Source: Brienomyrus brachyistius (taxonomy: Eukaryota > Chordata > Actinopteri > Osteoglossiformes > Mormyridae). Taken from it: DNA of 64,000 nt. Positions 33,886 to 46,176 of this stretch are shown here, in pieces (positions within the stretch are counted from its first letter, which is position 1; every line of letters starts with the position of its first letter). Under the pieces are notes generated by a model that searched no databases, was not told the DNA's origin, and was given only the letters and a program-made list of their open reading frames with translations. The DNA lies in contig NC_064533.1 of NCBI RefSeq assembly GCF_023856365.1, positions 30,102,618 to 30,166,617 of the forward strand, given 5' to 3'. The translations under genes and the position numbers were made by a program.

Positions 33886-36665
33886 TAGTGAATAGAATGT
33901 AAAGCTGTTAATCTACCTTCTCGTCTTTGAGCTGTTTCAGTGTCTCTGAGCTGATGATGTCATGGACCGTCTTGGGCGCCCTCTTCTGAGCGACATCACC
34001 TTAGCAAGCCAATTTAATTTTGTCTTACATGTGGGTGCTGGTGGCAAAGCTTGCCTAGGGCGCCACATGGATTCTGAGCGATTCTGCAACAGTCAGATAC
34101 TGTATTACTGTTGCATTTCCCAGGTGCTGACTGATCACTCACACCTGGTTCATACTGAGATACTCCATAAGCCCCAGACAGTTTATACCCCGCCTCCTGC
34201 TGGATGCTGTGCAGCTCTGCTCCCCTAGCAATGGGACAGCTGTCCTATGTGTCCTGCTCCACAGACCGTGAGTCCAGAGGGCCTGCAACAGTACGATGAC
34301 TCATATGTCGGGAGCCATGCTACATCGAGTCGTCAGTCCCCAGACGACATCCCACCAAAGGAGGAGAGGGATGTGTCGTTCCCCCATGGCCAGCACTGGG
34401 GCGTGGGAACGGCAGGCCCCTCGGGCAGAAGCAGCCCCATCGCGTCATTAGCTCAGAGACATCGAAACTGCTCAAAGACGTTAGAAGTGTGGCACCACTA
34501 AACAGAGTACGGATGTCACTGTCCTGGATGTCATTGTCAACACTCATGGGACCAAATCAATCCAACAATTCATTTTTATAATTGTTGATGGGGGACAAAG
34601 AGTCACACAACAGAGGACACGCCACATTTGAACATCTCGTGTCATTAATGAAGCCTTAATGTGAACCGCCCCAAGAGTTTTTAATTTCTAGAATCTTTCA
34701 AATGCTCATTTGTGGTTCCTTTATTTTCAAGTTTGTTTTACAAGTAACAACAAAATGGAAAATGTGAAACTGAATGTGAATCTGTTCTCAATTCACTCTA
34801 ACATTAATTACTATAGCTATTATTTTCAGATGAAATCATCCAGTGTTAAAATTAGCCCCAGGCATCCATGTGTCATTGGCTCAGGAAGGCTGCCACGCCC
34901 AGGAGAAGTGCACGCTTCCCTTTCTGACAGATGTATGGCACCCCTGACAAAGAAGCTTCCTTCCGGGAAAGAGTGTGCTCATCCAGTGCACATAATTATA
35001 GTAAGAACACAATGCACACACCCTGACCTACCCTAACCACACAGACATCCAAATCAAACAAATGGTTATGGGAGTCACAGGTAATACAGAAGCCTTATGA
35101 CTTACTATTTAACTCCATCATGGTCTGGAGGAGAAAGGAGAAATGTTAGGCGAAGGGTCATCTACCCCTCTCCGTAAAACCTTGCTAGCTATAGAAATAC
35201 AGAAGATGGAGCAGCATCGAGGGGACCTATGACACTGGAAGGTGAGAGACAGAAGCATCTGGAAGTTCCCCAGCTGACTACCATCCTTTATATCACCATA
35301 TAAAGCTCCTTGATGTCCAGCCATCTTCCACGCTACTTATGTAATTCAGGATCGCAGTGAGCCTGAAAGCTATGACAGAGAACACACAAGTAACAGCACA
35401 GGGCCATTTTCCATAACTACATGCTTTTTTGATGCACAGAACAAAGCCCTCCAAAGGAGAAGCAGAGAGGCAGGATTTCAGCTCCCAGACAGGATACTGG
35501 AGCTACTCACTCTCACCAGACTGAGCTACCTTGGTGTTTCAAACATGGACATGTGACACTTGTAAAAGTATTGAAGGTAAAAATTATAAGAAAATTCAGC
35601 AAAACAATGAAGGTATAAAGACAATCATGTAAATAGCCGATAGAATGAAGTGAGATTCATTTAATTATAGCATTAAACTAAGTTAAACTATAGCCACAAT
35701 ATTCACTGATTAATGCTTTTTTTAACCACACGGAGCTGCGCGGGAGGTGTTTAGTAATAAAAGAAAGTATTTCAACCTCATCACAAGCTCCATTAGTTTA
35801 CTCTAGTGACAGGGTCCTTATTCAGTTGGCTTTTAAACACAGAGGCCAAAAGAAAAGCACCAACCATGATTAGTAAGGCTGGGTCATATAATAATAATCA
35901 TGAAAGAGACTATTCCATCAAATACAGACATGCAGGAATATTTACAGGCAGATTTGATGTATAAAATGTGTTACTTGGGCTGTCCATTGGCCCCCCTGAG
36001 AGTTATCTCACAGCCAGTAACACTCCGGGTTTGACTCATCATCTGCCAGCTGATTGGGGGATACCAGAATCACTTCTCCACTGAGCACCTCGGCCTTGTC
36101 ATGGAGGAGTCCATCCAATCAGCAGCAGCATCCCCACCCTCACCACAGGGAACTTACAGCCTCACCTGCATTCCCATAGTAACACTGCTGGCCATCAAAA
36201 CAGCAGGTTATGGCTCCAAATGCAGCCTGGCTAATAGCAGGATCTCCACAGGGAACCTTCTCATTAACTTAGCATTTGTCACAGGCACTAGAGGATCGCT
36301 GGAAATTATTTTATATACAAACGTCATGGAAATAACATTCTTGTGTGCATTCTTGCAGAAGTGCTGGTGGTACTGTCTATGATTTACATCGTCATTTATT
36401 TTATACATTTTATTACATAAATGTATATATCGAGCTCATTATAAAGTGTGTGTGTATGTGTGCGTGTCTGCGTCTGTAGTTAATTCACTCTGACTAATTT
36501 GACCACATGTTTTTATTAAAGGTGCTTGTTAACTTTTAATGAGAGTTTCCTGAATTACGAAAAAGCTTCTGATGAATTACTAGCCGGAGGTAACTGACAG
36601 TGGATGAACAAGTTTTGATAACTGTAATCCATTTATGTGCTTAAAATAATATAGTAAATGTTATC
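33886..36665. other. no gene seen
   Basis: Unique-looking DNA. Open frames at 34247-34501 (+) and 34320-34547 (-) overlap each other on opposite strands without recognisable domains. A short (GT)-rich stretch lies at 36446-36466. Confidence 0.4.
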
Positions 36666-36723
36666 TGACTGCACCTTGCTCAGAAAACCCACCTGCCTAC
36701 ACCCTGCCCAACATATACACTTG

Positions 36724-36853
36724 ACTTCACCCAGCCCAGAACATCCACCTTACGACACCAGAACATCCAGCTGACTACACCCAGCCCAGAACATCCACCT
36801 TACGACACCAGAACATCCAGCTGACTACACCCAGCCCAGAACATCCACCTTTT
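36724..36853. repeat. 50-bp tandem repeat, 2.5 copies
   Basis: The unit CCCAGCCCAGAACATCCACC, TTACGACACCAGAACATCC, AGCTGACTACA is repeated without visible change, with degenerate relatives just upstream (36666-36723). Confidence 0.92.
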
Positions 36854-37159
36854 CTCTCACCTTAAATCCTCTGGGCACTGCAGCTATTACTAGTGTGTCC
36901 CATCATCTTACATATTTGTCAATGGTCTTATCCAAATAAAATCACAATGTCATATTTCACCCAGCTGTGTAGTGGGTTATTCACTGTTATCTTGCTCTGA
37001 GATGTTTCCATTGTCAGGTCTAAACCAGCTCCTTATTCTACAATGGAATATTAGGTGGTGATTTTAACAGTCACCTTAGTATGACTCCCAGGGTACCAGT
37101 CTTACTACAACTGTTACCGGTCTCCCACTGCCACATAGTCAATTACTTTGTGCGGGTGT

Positions 37160-37444
37160 TGTCAGAATCACCGGGTAAAGCGACCGGCACGCAGGCAGGA
37201 AGGATCAGGCAGGCAGCGAAAGTCGGGGAAAGACGGGGATTTATTAAAGGGAAGGTCAGGGAAACAGCGAGGGAACATCAGACAGTGATTAACATCAATG
37301 ATGGACAAAAACCAGGGCAAGACACGGACTGAAACAGACAAGACTGGGTGAAAATAATTAGACACAGCTGGGCAAGATCGAGGAGGCACATGTGGATAAT
37401 CGGGGGTGTGGCACACACAAGCATCGGACGAGCTGGGCGTGACA
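37160..37444 (-). mobile_element. solo LTR
   Basis: Starts TGTCAGAATCACCGGG and ends GAGCTGGGCGTGACA (TG...CA). The 5-bp flanks GGTGT and GGTGA agree at four positions. TTTATTAAA (reversed polyadenylation signal) at about 37240 gives the minus orientation. Confidence 0.75.
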
Positions 37445-38631
37445 GGTGACATGAATGATTTGGCTATTTGTCGAGAACTTAGCTGTTTCAACATAAAGTG
37501 GACTTACATGGGCCCAAGAGACTGTGATGCAGCAGTGGGTCCTCAGCAGGGCTAGAATGTCACGGACACGTCATGGTAATGGGATGTGTCCTGAAAGGAT
37601 GCTAGCGTGAAAGGCCCGTAACGTACCCACGCAAAGCGCCCCATTCAAGCCAGACAGACTTGCATGTCCAGGTGTTGCCCCGCCCCCCAATCGCCACTCC
37701 TGCATAAACATTATGTCATATGCAGCACCTTTACATTAACATTTAGGATTTCTCATCTAGCCACACAGTTCATCCAGTCTGTCACAATTTTGACGCGTTT
37801 CCACACCAGGAACCTTCTTAGGAACCAGAACCTTTTCTGTCCCTTTTCCACAATGGGAACTCAGCCCAACTGTAGTTCCTGGGAGGTAGTTCTTGAACCT
37901 GTTTTAACTCGATACTCTGGGGGAGGTACTTTTTGCTCGACTGGGAAGTAATTAGCTTTTCTGACTAGTTGACCTTTTGAAAGTTAAGCAGGTGAGGGAA
38001 AAAGAGGTAGAATTAGTGGGGCAAAGATGAGGAGGTGGAATAATTTGTGTATTTGAATTACATTAAATACATTAATGAATACATTTTCCTTAGGTCACCA
38101 AATTTTTGCTTAGCAAGTCAAATAAGCAAGCCGGGTGCTGGTGCTGCTTCTGATGGCAGGATGAACAGTGGTACAGCAGCAGGGCAAACAGGACAGATGT
38201 CACAGACAGAAGGGCAAGCAGGCCAGAAAGAGAGCACAAGGTAGTAGAGGCATTGCAGGAAGCAGGGTAGGTAGAATATCTTCATATATTGGAGTCTCCA
38301 GGAAGCCCACCTAAGGAGGGGTAGGGGAAATAAAATGTGCAATTATCCAAAGTAGGGGAGACAAGAGGTAGTGCAAACGGTTAGGTGAGTGCAATATATA
38401 AGCTCTGGCAGATATGCGTATGGTAGCATAAGTAGGAGAGAGAGGCAGGTGGGAACGCAGGCATGGGGAGTCCCTGAACGTCAGCACTGCAATTCCACAA
38501 GGGTGTGCGAAGTTAGAGTGACAGCACTGACAGTTCAGTTTATCCAAAGCCAATGGCACCGATCCCCACCCAGCTCTACACCTCAGACTGTAGGCCTAAC
38601 TTGCCATGTCGATATTAACATCAGACTAGCC
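37445..38631. other. unique DNA with one dispersed repeat
   Basis: 37795-37960 (GACGCGTTTCCACACCAGGA, GGAACCAGAACC, TAGTTCCTGGGAGGTAGTTC) resembles a dispersed fish MITE built on GGAACC words. Otherwise nothing is recognised. Confidence 0.4.
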
Positions 38632-38750
38632 TGGTGAGGTGGGTAGCACTGTCACCGCACAATGCAGCTTTGTGTGGAGTTTGCATGTTCACCTCCGCAG
38701 ATCCTCTGATTTTCTTCCACTGTCCAAAAACATGCAACTTAAGTCATCCG
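38632..38750 (+). mobile_element. SINE head fragment
   Basis: GGTGGGTAGCACTGTCACCG, TGTGTGGAGTTTGCATGTTC and CACTGTCCAAAAACATGCAA match the head and first body part of the SINE at 62760. Confidence 0.8.
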
Positions 38751-38798
38751 TCTCCTGAATAAATAAATAAGAACTCCAGACTAAAATTGCTAGAGATA

Positions 38799-39057
38799 TG
38801 TCACATCAAAGACAAGGACGAAGGCGAGTGGCGGGAAAACCAAAAGAGGCTTTATTAAATGAAACTACAGGCAGACCATGAGGGGTCAAAACGAGGTAGG
38901 GAGGATCAGCCGAGAACACAGGGCACACTGGGGAGCACATGCAGGCAGCAACATCAATGACTGGACTGGAGAGCTCGAGACAGAGAGGCACTATATACAT
39001 CACTAATGAGGGAGCAGATGAGAGGCACCTGGGGTGATCCACTCAAGAGCTGTAACA
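38799..39057 (-). mobile_element. solo LTR
   Basis: Begins TGTCACATCAAAGAC and ends GAGCTGTAACA, with reversed AATAAA (GCTTTATTAAATG) near 38848. It shares CAATGACTGGACTGG with the LTR-like piece at 45640-45850. No clear target duplication. Confidence 0.65.
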
Positions 39058-39817
39058 AGAGGAGCAATTGCTGTGGCAAGTCAAGTTTAATTGACTTGAT
39101 AATATACTGTGGTTAAAAAATGTTCCTTTAATTTTTTGAGCAGTGTATTGTATTATATTATATTTAAACGATTACTCAATGAATCGTCAGATTAATCGGT
39201 AGATTCCTTGATTATTGATATAATCGATAGTGACAGCTGTAATGCAAACTTTACACTGAGGAAGTATCTCCCACGGCATGTAGAACACCTCAGAGGGATC
39301 TGATATGAGCTTTCATATCCAATGGTGCTACATGCTAATACAAGTTTACATTCAAAATATTATTCATAAAATTTGCTGATTTAAACATCATGATAAGAAT
39401 TTCTATGACCCAAAAGCAGTTTGTAAATAGTTTATATGGCATGAAAGTGAAGAGCTGGCTTGGGGGAGAAGTCAATGCAGCTCTTTCAGTTAGCATATGG
39501 GGCTCCCTGACCTACCCCCCTCCTGCCTGTGGTTCTGCAGGCTTTAACCACACTGATCTCCACTGGGGGATGTGGCCTCCAGGTGAAGCTTTGGGCAGCC
39601 TTCAGGGGCTGAGCCACAGGTCACGTGCAAACCAGTATGGTGAACCACGGCACAGGATGGGACAGGACTCTCCTGCAGAGTTTCACCTGCTGTGTTTTGT
39701 GGTTCGGCTGACAGGGTTCCGGACAGAGCATCTGGAGAGCCTCTTCAGTCAGCCAGCAGAGCAAAGGCATTTCTCATACTGTCTCAGACCTTCCCAGGCC
39801 ATTTATTGCCCCCATAT
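39058..39817. other. no gene seen
   Basis: A 152-codon plus frame (39390-39848) runs into the Tc1 derivative and has no recognisable domain; I do not call it a gene. Confidence 0.4.
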
Positions 39818-40005
39818 AAACTCAATGGCCACTTTATTAAATCTGTAGCAACTGCGGGATACTATCATGTCAGCATGGACCAAGGTACCTGAGGAATGTT
39901 TGAAGCACCTTGTTGAATGTGTGCCACGAAGAATTAAGGCAATGGAGAGGGTCTAACCCAATGCTAGCAAAGTGTACCTAATGAAGTGGCCAGTGAGCGT
40001 ATATG
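39818..40005 (+). mobile_element. internally deleted Tc1-like element
   Basis: The left end TCAATGGCCACTTTATTAA and the right end GTGTACCTAATGAAGTGGCC (inverted) enclose only the last ~100 bp of a Tc1 transposase gene (CTATCATGTCAGCATGGACC, CTTGTTGAATGTGTGCCACG). It is a MITE-like deletion derivative of the 33105 family. Confidence 0.85.
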
Positions 40006-40394
40006 TAAAATAACACATCTATATCAGTGTGTCTGAAAATATCTACATACTTTAACTACATGCAACAAAATACGATGATCACAACAGGATTTTGATAAAA
40101 TGGGCAGCACAATTTAATATGAGCAACATTACTGGTGAACGCAGGCCTGGAAATGCATATATCTCTAAAGATAGTGGTCTAGTGCTTTACTGCGGCAATG
40201 AAAGCAGAAAAACTCTGAGCTTCCTGCTTTATACTGTAGTAATACTGTAAGGTTCTGCTTCAAAGAGAAACATCAACAGAGCTACTGAATATTAGAGGAG
40301 AAGGAGATTTTTAATGTCTTAACATTCATTAAGCAGGTGCATGAGAGGTTCACTTACCTTGACAGCAACATTCGTGTCTCTGGTGACTCTTAAG

Positions 40395-40935
40395 GGGTGC
40401 ATGGTACTCCCAATATCTTTGTAAGAGGTCGAAGGTCCAAGTCTTTAGAGTCCTATAGTGCTCTCTGTAATGTGGTTTGGCTGTGAGACATGGATGTTAT
40501 CCAAGGACCTAGATGAAGACTTCACTCCTTTTTTAATTTGTCTCTTTGGGGAATCCTTGGGTCCCGCTGCTTTGAATTTGTGTTGAACAAGCAGTTGCAC
40601 AGTGAGTCCCAAATGAGGCACATCACCTGCATTGTGATGGCATATCAGTTACTGTATGGCACTACAGCCATGTGGGGCTGGGGATTTCCTGAGGATGATC
40701 CAGGTCACAGGATCCTCATTGCTGAGGACCCAAGCAGCTGCACCAGGCCAAGGGGACGCCCACGTAACACCTGGCCGTGGCAGATAGACCGTCGTTTCAA
40801 GAGGGTGAGACTGAACCTCAGGTCGGCCTGGGGGGTCGCCAAGCAGGATCCTCAGGTGTCTCGTCATGTGGCGGGTGTGGCAACGCATTGTTCCAGTGCA
40901 TGCTCCCCAAACTGGCCTGATATGACTTGACCTGA
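40395..40935 (+). pseudogene. LINE 3' end (reverse-transcriptase C-terminal region)
   Basis: A 5'-truncated non-LTR retrotransposon. Translated pieces in order: WFGCETWMLSKDL, then a frameshift, LWGILGSRCFEF, SQMRHITCIV, a further shift near 40675, GHRILIAEDPSSCTRPRGRP, RNTWPWQIDRRFKRV and SACSPNWPD. This resembles the RT C-terminal tail of another RTE-like family, different from 8461-11636. The 3' tail is a short run of CTGA-like words (CTGATATGACTTGACCTGAT). Confidence 0.7.
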
Positions 40936-41967
40936 TGCTCCCAGAACCGTTTATTTAACACACACTTTTCGTGTCTATTTTACTGATTATCTCACTGAAA
41001 TCTTCATGTAGAATCATGAAAAAACCGCTGACTAAATCCGTAATCCGTAATTGTCGGAAGTATTAAAGTTTTTAAAATTAGGTTAAATCCACAAAAAAGT
41101 AAAGCGTCACCTTTCTTTGTTTTACCTGAATGGGGGGCGTGTAGCATGCCCTCAGCTGAAGATCGCTGTTCGTATTCTAAATACCGACGTAATTAGGCCA
41201 GACTAGGTAATTATAATATAAGAAATAATTTATTTGCCATGAATTAATTTTATAATATTGAATGAAATGTGTGACCATGCCCCAGTCAGTGAAAATGTGT
41301 TCCTTACCCCTAGACCCCAGAGGGTTAAACTCCAGACATAATCATAGTACCAAATTCTAATTTGTGTAACTGAGCATTTATTTTTTTCAACATTTCTGAA
41401 TTATCTCATCATCTAGCTCGGTATATACTACTGGTTTGTCCAGATTATTCTTTCACAATTAAAATGCTCCTGTTGCTCGACAGACAAAAATTTAACACTT
41501 AACACTTTTATTTTATTGCTCTGAAGGATACTTTTTTTTCAGTGTTGCAGATGTTTGGTTGGTTCATTGTGGTGCTTTGCCTTACACAGACATTCAGTGT
41601 TCAGTGTTAAATTGAAGTGCTTCAGTATTTAACACTTCTTCTCTCTCCTTGGTAACCCCTTCATTCCGCTGAACCGAAACGCACACAAGCACTTAATTTG
41701 TAAACAACCTGTTTGTTTCGCAGTTACGGGGCATCGCTCGGCACACTTGGTGGGCCAGGTGTGCAGTGAGGGCCCTGGAGAGCAGCCAAGTTGCCGCTGG
41801 CGCAGTGGCACAGGTTCATGGAAAGTTCTGGAAGCTGTCTGTGCCGACGGGGCTCTCATAGGCAAGGCTGCTGTTGGGTTTGCCTCCAGCGGTCTCTTTA
41901 TAGACCCACTGAATACCAGCAAGCAGCCAAGGGGCATTGAGGGAGGACAGGGTCGGCCACAAACACT

Positions 41968-41969
<2 letters not shown>
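40936..41969. other. no gene seen
   Basis: AT-rich, then GC-richer near 41740-41940. Frames over 41629-42172 run on both strands through the (CT)n and lack recognisable domains. Confidence 0.4.

Positions 41970-42007
<38 letters not shown>
41970..42007. repeat. (CT)n microsatellite
   Basis: About 19 CT units. Confidence 0.97.
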
Positions 42008-42010
<3 letters not shown>

Positions 42011-42300
42011 CACACACACAAGTTTGTAATTATATTTTTGTGGGGACTCTCCATTCATTTCTATGGGAAAAACCCTAATCCCAATCTTGACACCCTTAAC
42101 CCCTACCCAGCCCTAACCTTAAGCATAGTAAACAACCAAAATACAAGACTTTTGGCACTTTTACTTTGTTGATTGCATTCATAGATTTTTATAAAACTGA
42201 GGTTATCCAAATGGGGACCTGAAGTGTCCCCAAAAGTAAGCACGTTTCAGGTTTTACCGCACTTTAGAGTCATTTTGGTACCGAAATGTGATCTATGCAA

Positions 42301-42332
<32 letters not shown>
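42008..42332. repeat. dispersed TGGGGAC repeat with (AC)n
   Basis: TTTGTGGGGACTCTCCATTC, CTATGGGAAAAACCCTAATC and, at the other side, AATGGGGACCTGAAGTGTCC form a repeat that I know as common beside CA tracts in fish; (AC)n follows at 42303-42332. A partial second copy is at 47088-47175. Confidence 0.65.
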
Positions 42333-42334
<2 letters not shown>

Positions 42335-42718
42335 CTGTCATACTCACACAAGCACTTGGCTCCCCCGTTGAGACACACACACAAACATCTACATATAAAT
42401 GCAACCATCCCATCCTGTTTCCCATGCAGGCACACAAACATGCACAAAAACACGCTGGATCCTGTCTTTGACACAGGTTAACATTTGTGCCTCTTACCAA
42501 CACACACTTGCTCACACACCCATGAAAACAAACAAAAAGTTTTTGCACTTTTAGATTCTCAATATACTGTATGTGTAAAAATCTCAGCAAAACCATTTCC
42601 AAACCTCCCCTTAAGGTTTGCACACCTCAGTATTTGCAGTAATGATCCAATATACCTGTGTTAACTGGCAAGTCAGATTTAGATATTTTTACCGAATATA
42701 AATATTGGCCTTTGTGGT
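42333..42718. other. no gene seen
   Basis: CA-rich flank of the microsatellite; no gene signal. Confidence 0.45.
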
Positions 42719-43220
42719 TGTCACATCGGGAGACGAGGGATGACAAGAGACCTCAATGCAGGAGACCAGTGTAGACAACCAGATCCAAATCACAAGGGCA
42801 GAAACGTGGTTGCAGTAGAAGGTACAGAGGGGTCCGTTGTCGAGGGGAATCCATCCAACAAGTAGACATGAGACCAGGAAGAGGAACATGAGACAGGATG
42901 GGAAGGCAGGGACAGGATAGGCGGGCAGGCAGGGCAGGAGCAGGCAGGATCAAGGCAAGTGCCAGGAGCAGGTAGGTTCAGGGTAGGCAGGGCAGGAACT
43001 GATGAGACAGGAACAAGCAGGGCAAACACAAGCAGAGTTAAGACAATACGGGCAAGACAGAACACTGGGTTAGAGGAGTGTTTAGTATGGCTCATCTAGC
43101 TACAATACTTTACCATGGCTTTTTTTTACACTCTTTTATAGTGCGGTAGGGGTGGAGAGCCAGTATCCTGCTATTGGACACTCCCTAGCCCCTGACGGCT
43201 GCTTCCTGGAGGCCAAAATA
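42719..43220 (-). mobile_element. Gypsy 3' LTR (copy A)
   Basis: Begins TGTCACATCGGGAGACGAGG, GATGACAAGAGACCTCAATG. The same start occurs at 44987-45030 (TGTCAGGAGACCAGGGATGA), giving the two LTR ends of one element. TATAAAAG on the minus strand at about 43132-43141 is a plausible TATA box. The outer boundary next to the chromodomain is approximate. Confidence 0.7.
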
Positions 43221-44280
43221 GGCATCGGGGTCAACCCTTAGGATGTGGCCCAGGCTTCTTTGGCAGGAAACATGAGCATTCTTCTGGTCCATAGCTCTCC
43301 CTGTCTACCAGGTACTGGAGCTGGTCCTTGGAGGGCACGGACCGTATATACTTTGTCACTATCCTGTAGCATCCGAGGGGGCAAAATGACAGCATCAGTG
43401 TAGTGATATACTGAGCTGTACCGGATAGGCTTGAGCAGGGACTTCGGGTCAACCAGGTGTACCACCTTAAAGGAATTGATGAATCGTGGACCTAATTTCT
43501 TGCATGTAGGCAGCTTTACATTTTTTGTAGACAGAGAGGTGCATTGCCCTGGGCAGTAAACGAGAGCCGGGCACTATTGTAAATCAGCAAAGGTCTTCTG
43601 TCATTGGGTTTGGTGCTCTAAGAGACATCAGGCTTAGGGCCACACCACCTTGCAACCCCGGGACCACTCCTTGACCAGGGACATGATGCAGGGTGGAGCA
43701 TCCCAGGGAAACAACTGAGGCTGGAAGCCTAACATATACTGAAAAGGAAAAAATGCAAGTCACAGGATTTTCCCTGGTGTTATTCTGCCCATGGAAGGTG
43801 TCGAGCCCAGTCATTCAGATGATCCTTTCACAGGAGCTGCAGGGCCTTGCACACCTCCTGCCTGGTCCTTTCCGCCATGCCATTTGACTGAGGGTGGTAA
43901 CCAGAGGTCAGACTGAGGGTGACGCCCAGCTTATAACAAAAGGCTTGGAAGACCTTGGAGGTGAACTGCGAGTCATGATCAAAGACCACATCATCGGGGT
44001 ACTGTAATACCTAAACACCCAAGTGACCAGGAGATTGGCCAGCTCATTCGCCAACAGAAGCTTTGGGAGAGGGAAGAGGTAGCATATTGTTGAGAGCCAA
44101 TCCAGAAATAGTCAAAATCACAGTTTTCCCAAGTGATAAGGGGAGGTTGGTCATGAAATCCAGTGCTAAGTGTGACCAGGGCCAAGAAGGAATGGGAAGC
44201 AGCTATAAATGTACAGCAGGAGGTGCGTTGGAGGACTTCAGCTGCAAGCAATCTGTGCAGGATGCAACATAATTATCTAC
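43221..44280 (-). pseudogene. Gypsy integrase with chromodomain, broken
   Basis: Would insert element cDNA and steer it to chromatin. Reading from 44280 downward across several frames: CTDCLQLKSSNAPP-like zinc-region remnant, [18 protein letters not shown] (start of the catalytic core), FDHDSQFTSKVFQAFCYKLG (second acidic residue region), GYHPQSNGMAER (third acidic region), WLSTKN and KLGPRF-type C-terminal words, then at 43340-43230 LQYLVDRESYGPEECS, the chromodomain signature. Numerous stops and frameshifts make it inactive. The motif order is exactly that of fish chromoviruses. Confidence 0.85.
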
Positions 44281-44284
44281 ATCC

Positions 44285-44760
44285 TTCTGGCTCCCTCCAC
44301 TTCACTGTGATGACATTTAGGGCCCGATAATCATCACATAGGCACAAACCGTCGTCCTTGTTTTTAATAAAATTTGGACGTGACAGGTGAATAATAACTT
44401 GTTTCAGGCCTTCAGCGATATAATTGTTTGTTGCCTTCTCCTCAGGCAGGGAAAGGGAAAACAGTCAACTTTTAGAAGAGATGACCCCCATCAGGATATC
44501 AATGGTGCAATCACATGCTCGATGAGGAGTTGAAATGATCGTGCCTTGATCATGCCTTACTAACCATGCCCAAGTAATCGCGGTATTTCATGGGGATATC
44601 GAACAGCTCCTCGGCTTAGGCCTCTCTATGGAAGAGGCTTTACAAGGTAAGGACAAGCACTGGGATAAATATGAAGGGGACCACGATGGTAACTCCAACT
44701 CTCGGCCTCTTGGCAGAAGACAAACTCACCCTGCAGTTCTGGGATCAGGGCCCGGCAATA
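44285..44760 (-). pseudogene. Gypsy reverse transcriptase N-terminal remnant
   Basis: Minus frames give ALIPELQGEFVF, then TPHRACDCTIDILMG, FSLSLPEEKATNNYIAEGLK and FIKNKDDGLCLCDDYRALNV, the conserved start of Ty3/Gypsy RT (usually F(V/I)KKKDG...DYR.LN). It stops there: the YxDD active site and everything up to integrase are deleted, so integrase sequence follows within about 20 bp. Confidence 0.85.
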
Positions 44761-44770
44761 CAGGATTAAG

Positions 44771-45055
44771 TCATCTGGTCATTGTAGACCCGCAGCGATC
44801 GTTATAATTATTTGGAACTGCCATCAACATTGGAGTGGCGGAGTAGGGCAGGGCGTCAGACAGGGCAGCCTGAGATGCTTGTCCCAGTAGCAGCTGATGA
44901 ACCAGGGACGTAAGTTGGTTCACTTGGTCTTGGAGCTGCTGGGTCTCTGCGGGGTCCTTCTTTGCTTCCTCAAAGTATTCTGTCATGTCAGGAGACCAGG
45001 GATGACAGGAGACCTCAATGTGGCAGACCAGGTGTTTTATTTGTGAGTCTAGATA
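44771..45055 (-). pseudogene. Gypsy 5' LTR tail and gag start (copy A)
   Basis: 45055-44987 is the end of an LTR (with reversed AATAAA at about 45034) finishing ...TGACA. Immediately after comes KDPAETQQLQDQVNQLTSLV, the start of a gag coiled-coil region as in fish Gypsy elements, with the expected initiator Met replaced by Lys. The gag body is lost after about 60 codons. Confidence 0.65.
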
Positions 45056-45619
45056 TAGTCTAAATAGAAAGGGGCCAGGATCAAGGTAGGTTCTTCTGAG
45101 GAATCAAGCAGGTTGAACTGCCTGTACAGGGTATCAGCTTTGACATTCTTAGGACAGGGAAGATATAACAGCTTAAAATCACATTGAATGAGGAATAGGG
45201 TATGGCGGGTATTTGATTGTTTAGCATTTGGAGGTACTCCAGGTTGCAATGATCAGTTAACACTAGAAATGGGATCACCCCCTCCCACTCATGATGTGAC
45301 TCTGAGTTTCTTGGAATAGAATGCATAGGGATAGAGGCACCTGGTGTCTTTGCATCATTGGGACAAGACAGCTCCCACCCTGACCTCCAATGCACCAACC
45401 ATTACCACAAAGGGCAGTCTGGGATCCAGTTGTCGGAGGATGGGTGCAGAACAGGACAGCTTTTATAGGCGGTGAATAAACTTTGGCTTGCAGGGTCCAT
45501 CTCAAGATGGGGTGTTTGTCGTGAAGGAGTGATGTGAGCAGGGCAGCCACTGAGCTGAAACCGCAGATAAAGTGGCAGTGCAAATTTGCAAAACCCAGGA
45601 AGCACTGTAACTCCTTCAT
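45056..45619 (-). pseudogene. Gypsy RT thumb and RNase H remnant (copy B)
   Basis: [20 protein letters not shown] and [12 protein letters not shown] (RT thumb/connection), then after frameshifts FLVLTDHCNLEYL (RNase H) and PKNVKADTLYRQF (end of RNase H, usually ADALSR). It is the only part of pol kept in this copy and abuts the LTR tail of copy A at about 45056. Confidence 0.85.
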
Positions 45620-45639
45620 GGTTCAAGGTTGTGGCCACT

Positions 45640-45850
45640 CCTGGACAGCATGTACCTTTATTAGGGATACAAGAAGGCACACTGGTAACATACACCGTTA
45701 GACTTCAATGACTGGACTGGGGAAAACATACCTAATGCAGACTGAAATACATAAGACTAATGACAGCAACAAGAAACAGCTGGTAAACACAGGGAATCCA
45801 CACAAGGTCAACGAGGGGGCGTAGAAGAATCGAGCGGGGAACCAGGAAGC
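45640..45850 (-). mobile_element. LTR-like insert
   Basis: Contains CCTTTATTAGGGATACAAGA (reversed polyadenylation signal) and CTTCAATGACTGGACTGGGG, shared with the LTR at 38799-39057. It separates protease from RT in copy B, so it is either a solo LTR insertion or a recombination junction. Confidence 0.5.
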
Positions 45851-46105
45851 TAACTCTCCTATAGACCAGTTGATCCTTAGATTGTGGCGCAACAGCCACT
45901 GATGTCTCAGTATGTAGTGACACCAGCAACTGGATTGGCAGTGTGGCGTGTGACAGTACTTGTCACCAGGGGTTTCCTGTCTACTCAGTGAACAGTGAGT
46001 GGAGGGGAAATTGGATCCAAGGGGATGGGCAGTTTCTGGGAAAACATGTGCATCAATGAAGTTTCCAGTAGCACCAGAATCCAGGAGTGCAACTGCATCT
46101 ATCAT
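45851..46105 (-). pseudogene. Gypsy protease remnant
   Basis: MIDAVALLDSGATGNFIDA carries the DSGA active site of retrotransposon aspartic proteases; downstream ILRHQWLLRHNLRINWSIGE is the conserved C-terminal part. The following frame runs into LTR-like DNA, so the gene is cut off before RT. Confidence 0.85.
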
Positions 46106-46176
46106 TCTCCCTCCCCAAGCTAGAACAGATGGTACAACTACCTAGTGTTGCTCAATGTGGAGGAGGACGGAGACCC

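Noticed and set aside
34247..34547. Overlapping 75-84-codon ORFs on opposite strands
   Set aside because: No recognisable protein family and no splice signals.
39390..39848. 152-codon ORF as a gene
   Set aside because: No recognised domain, and its 3' end lies in a Tc1 terminal repeat.
41629..42172. 141-codon ORFs on both strands
   Set aside because: Both cross the (CT)n microsatellite and mirror each other; no domain.
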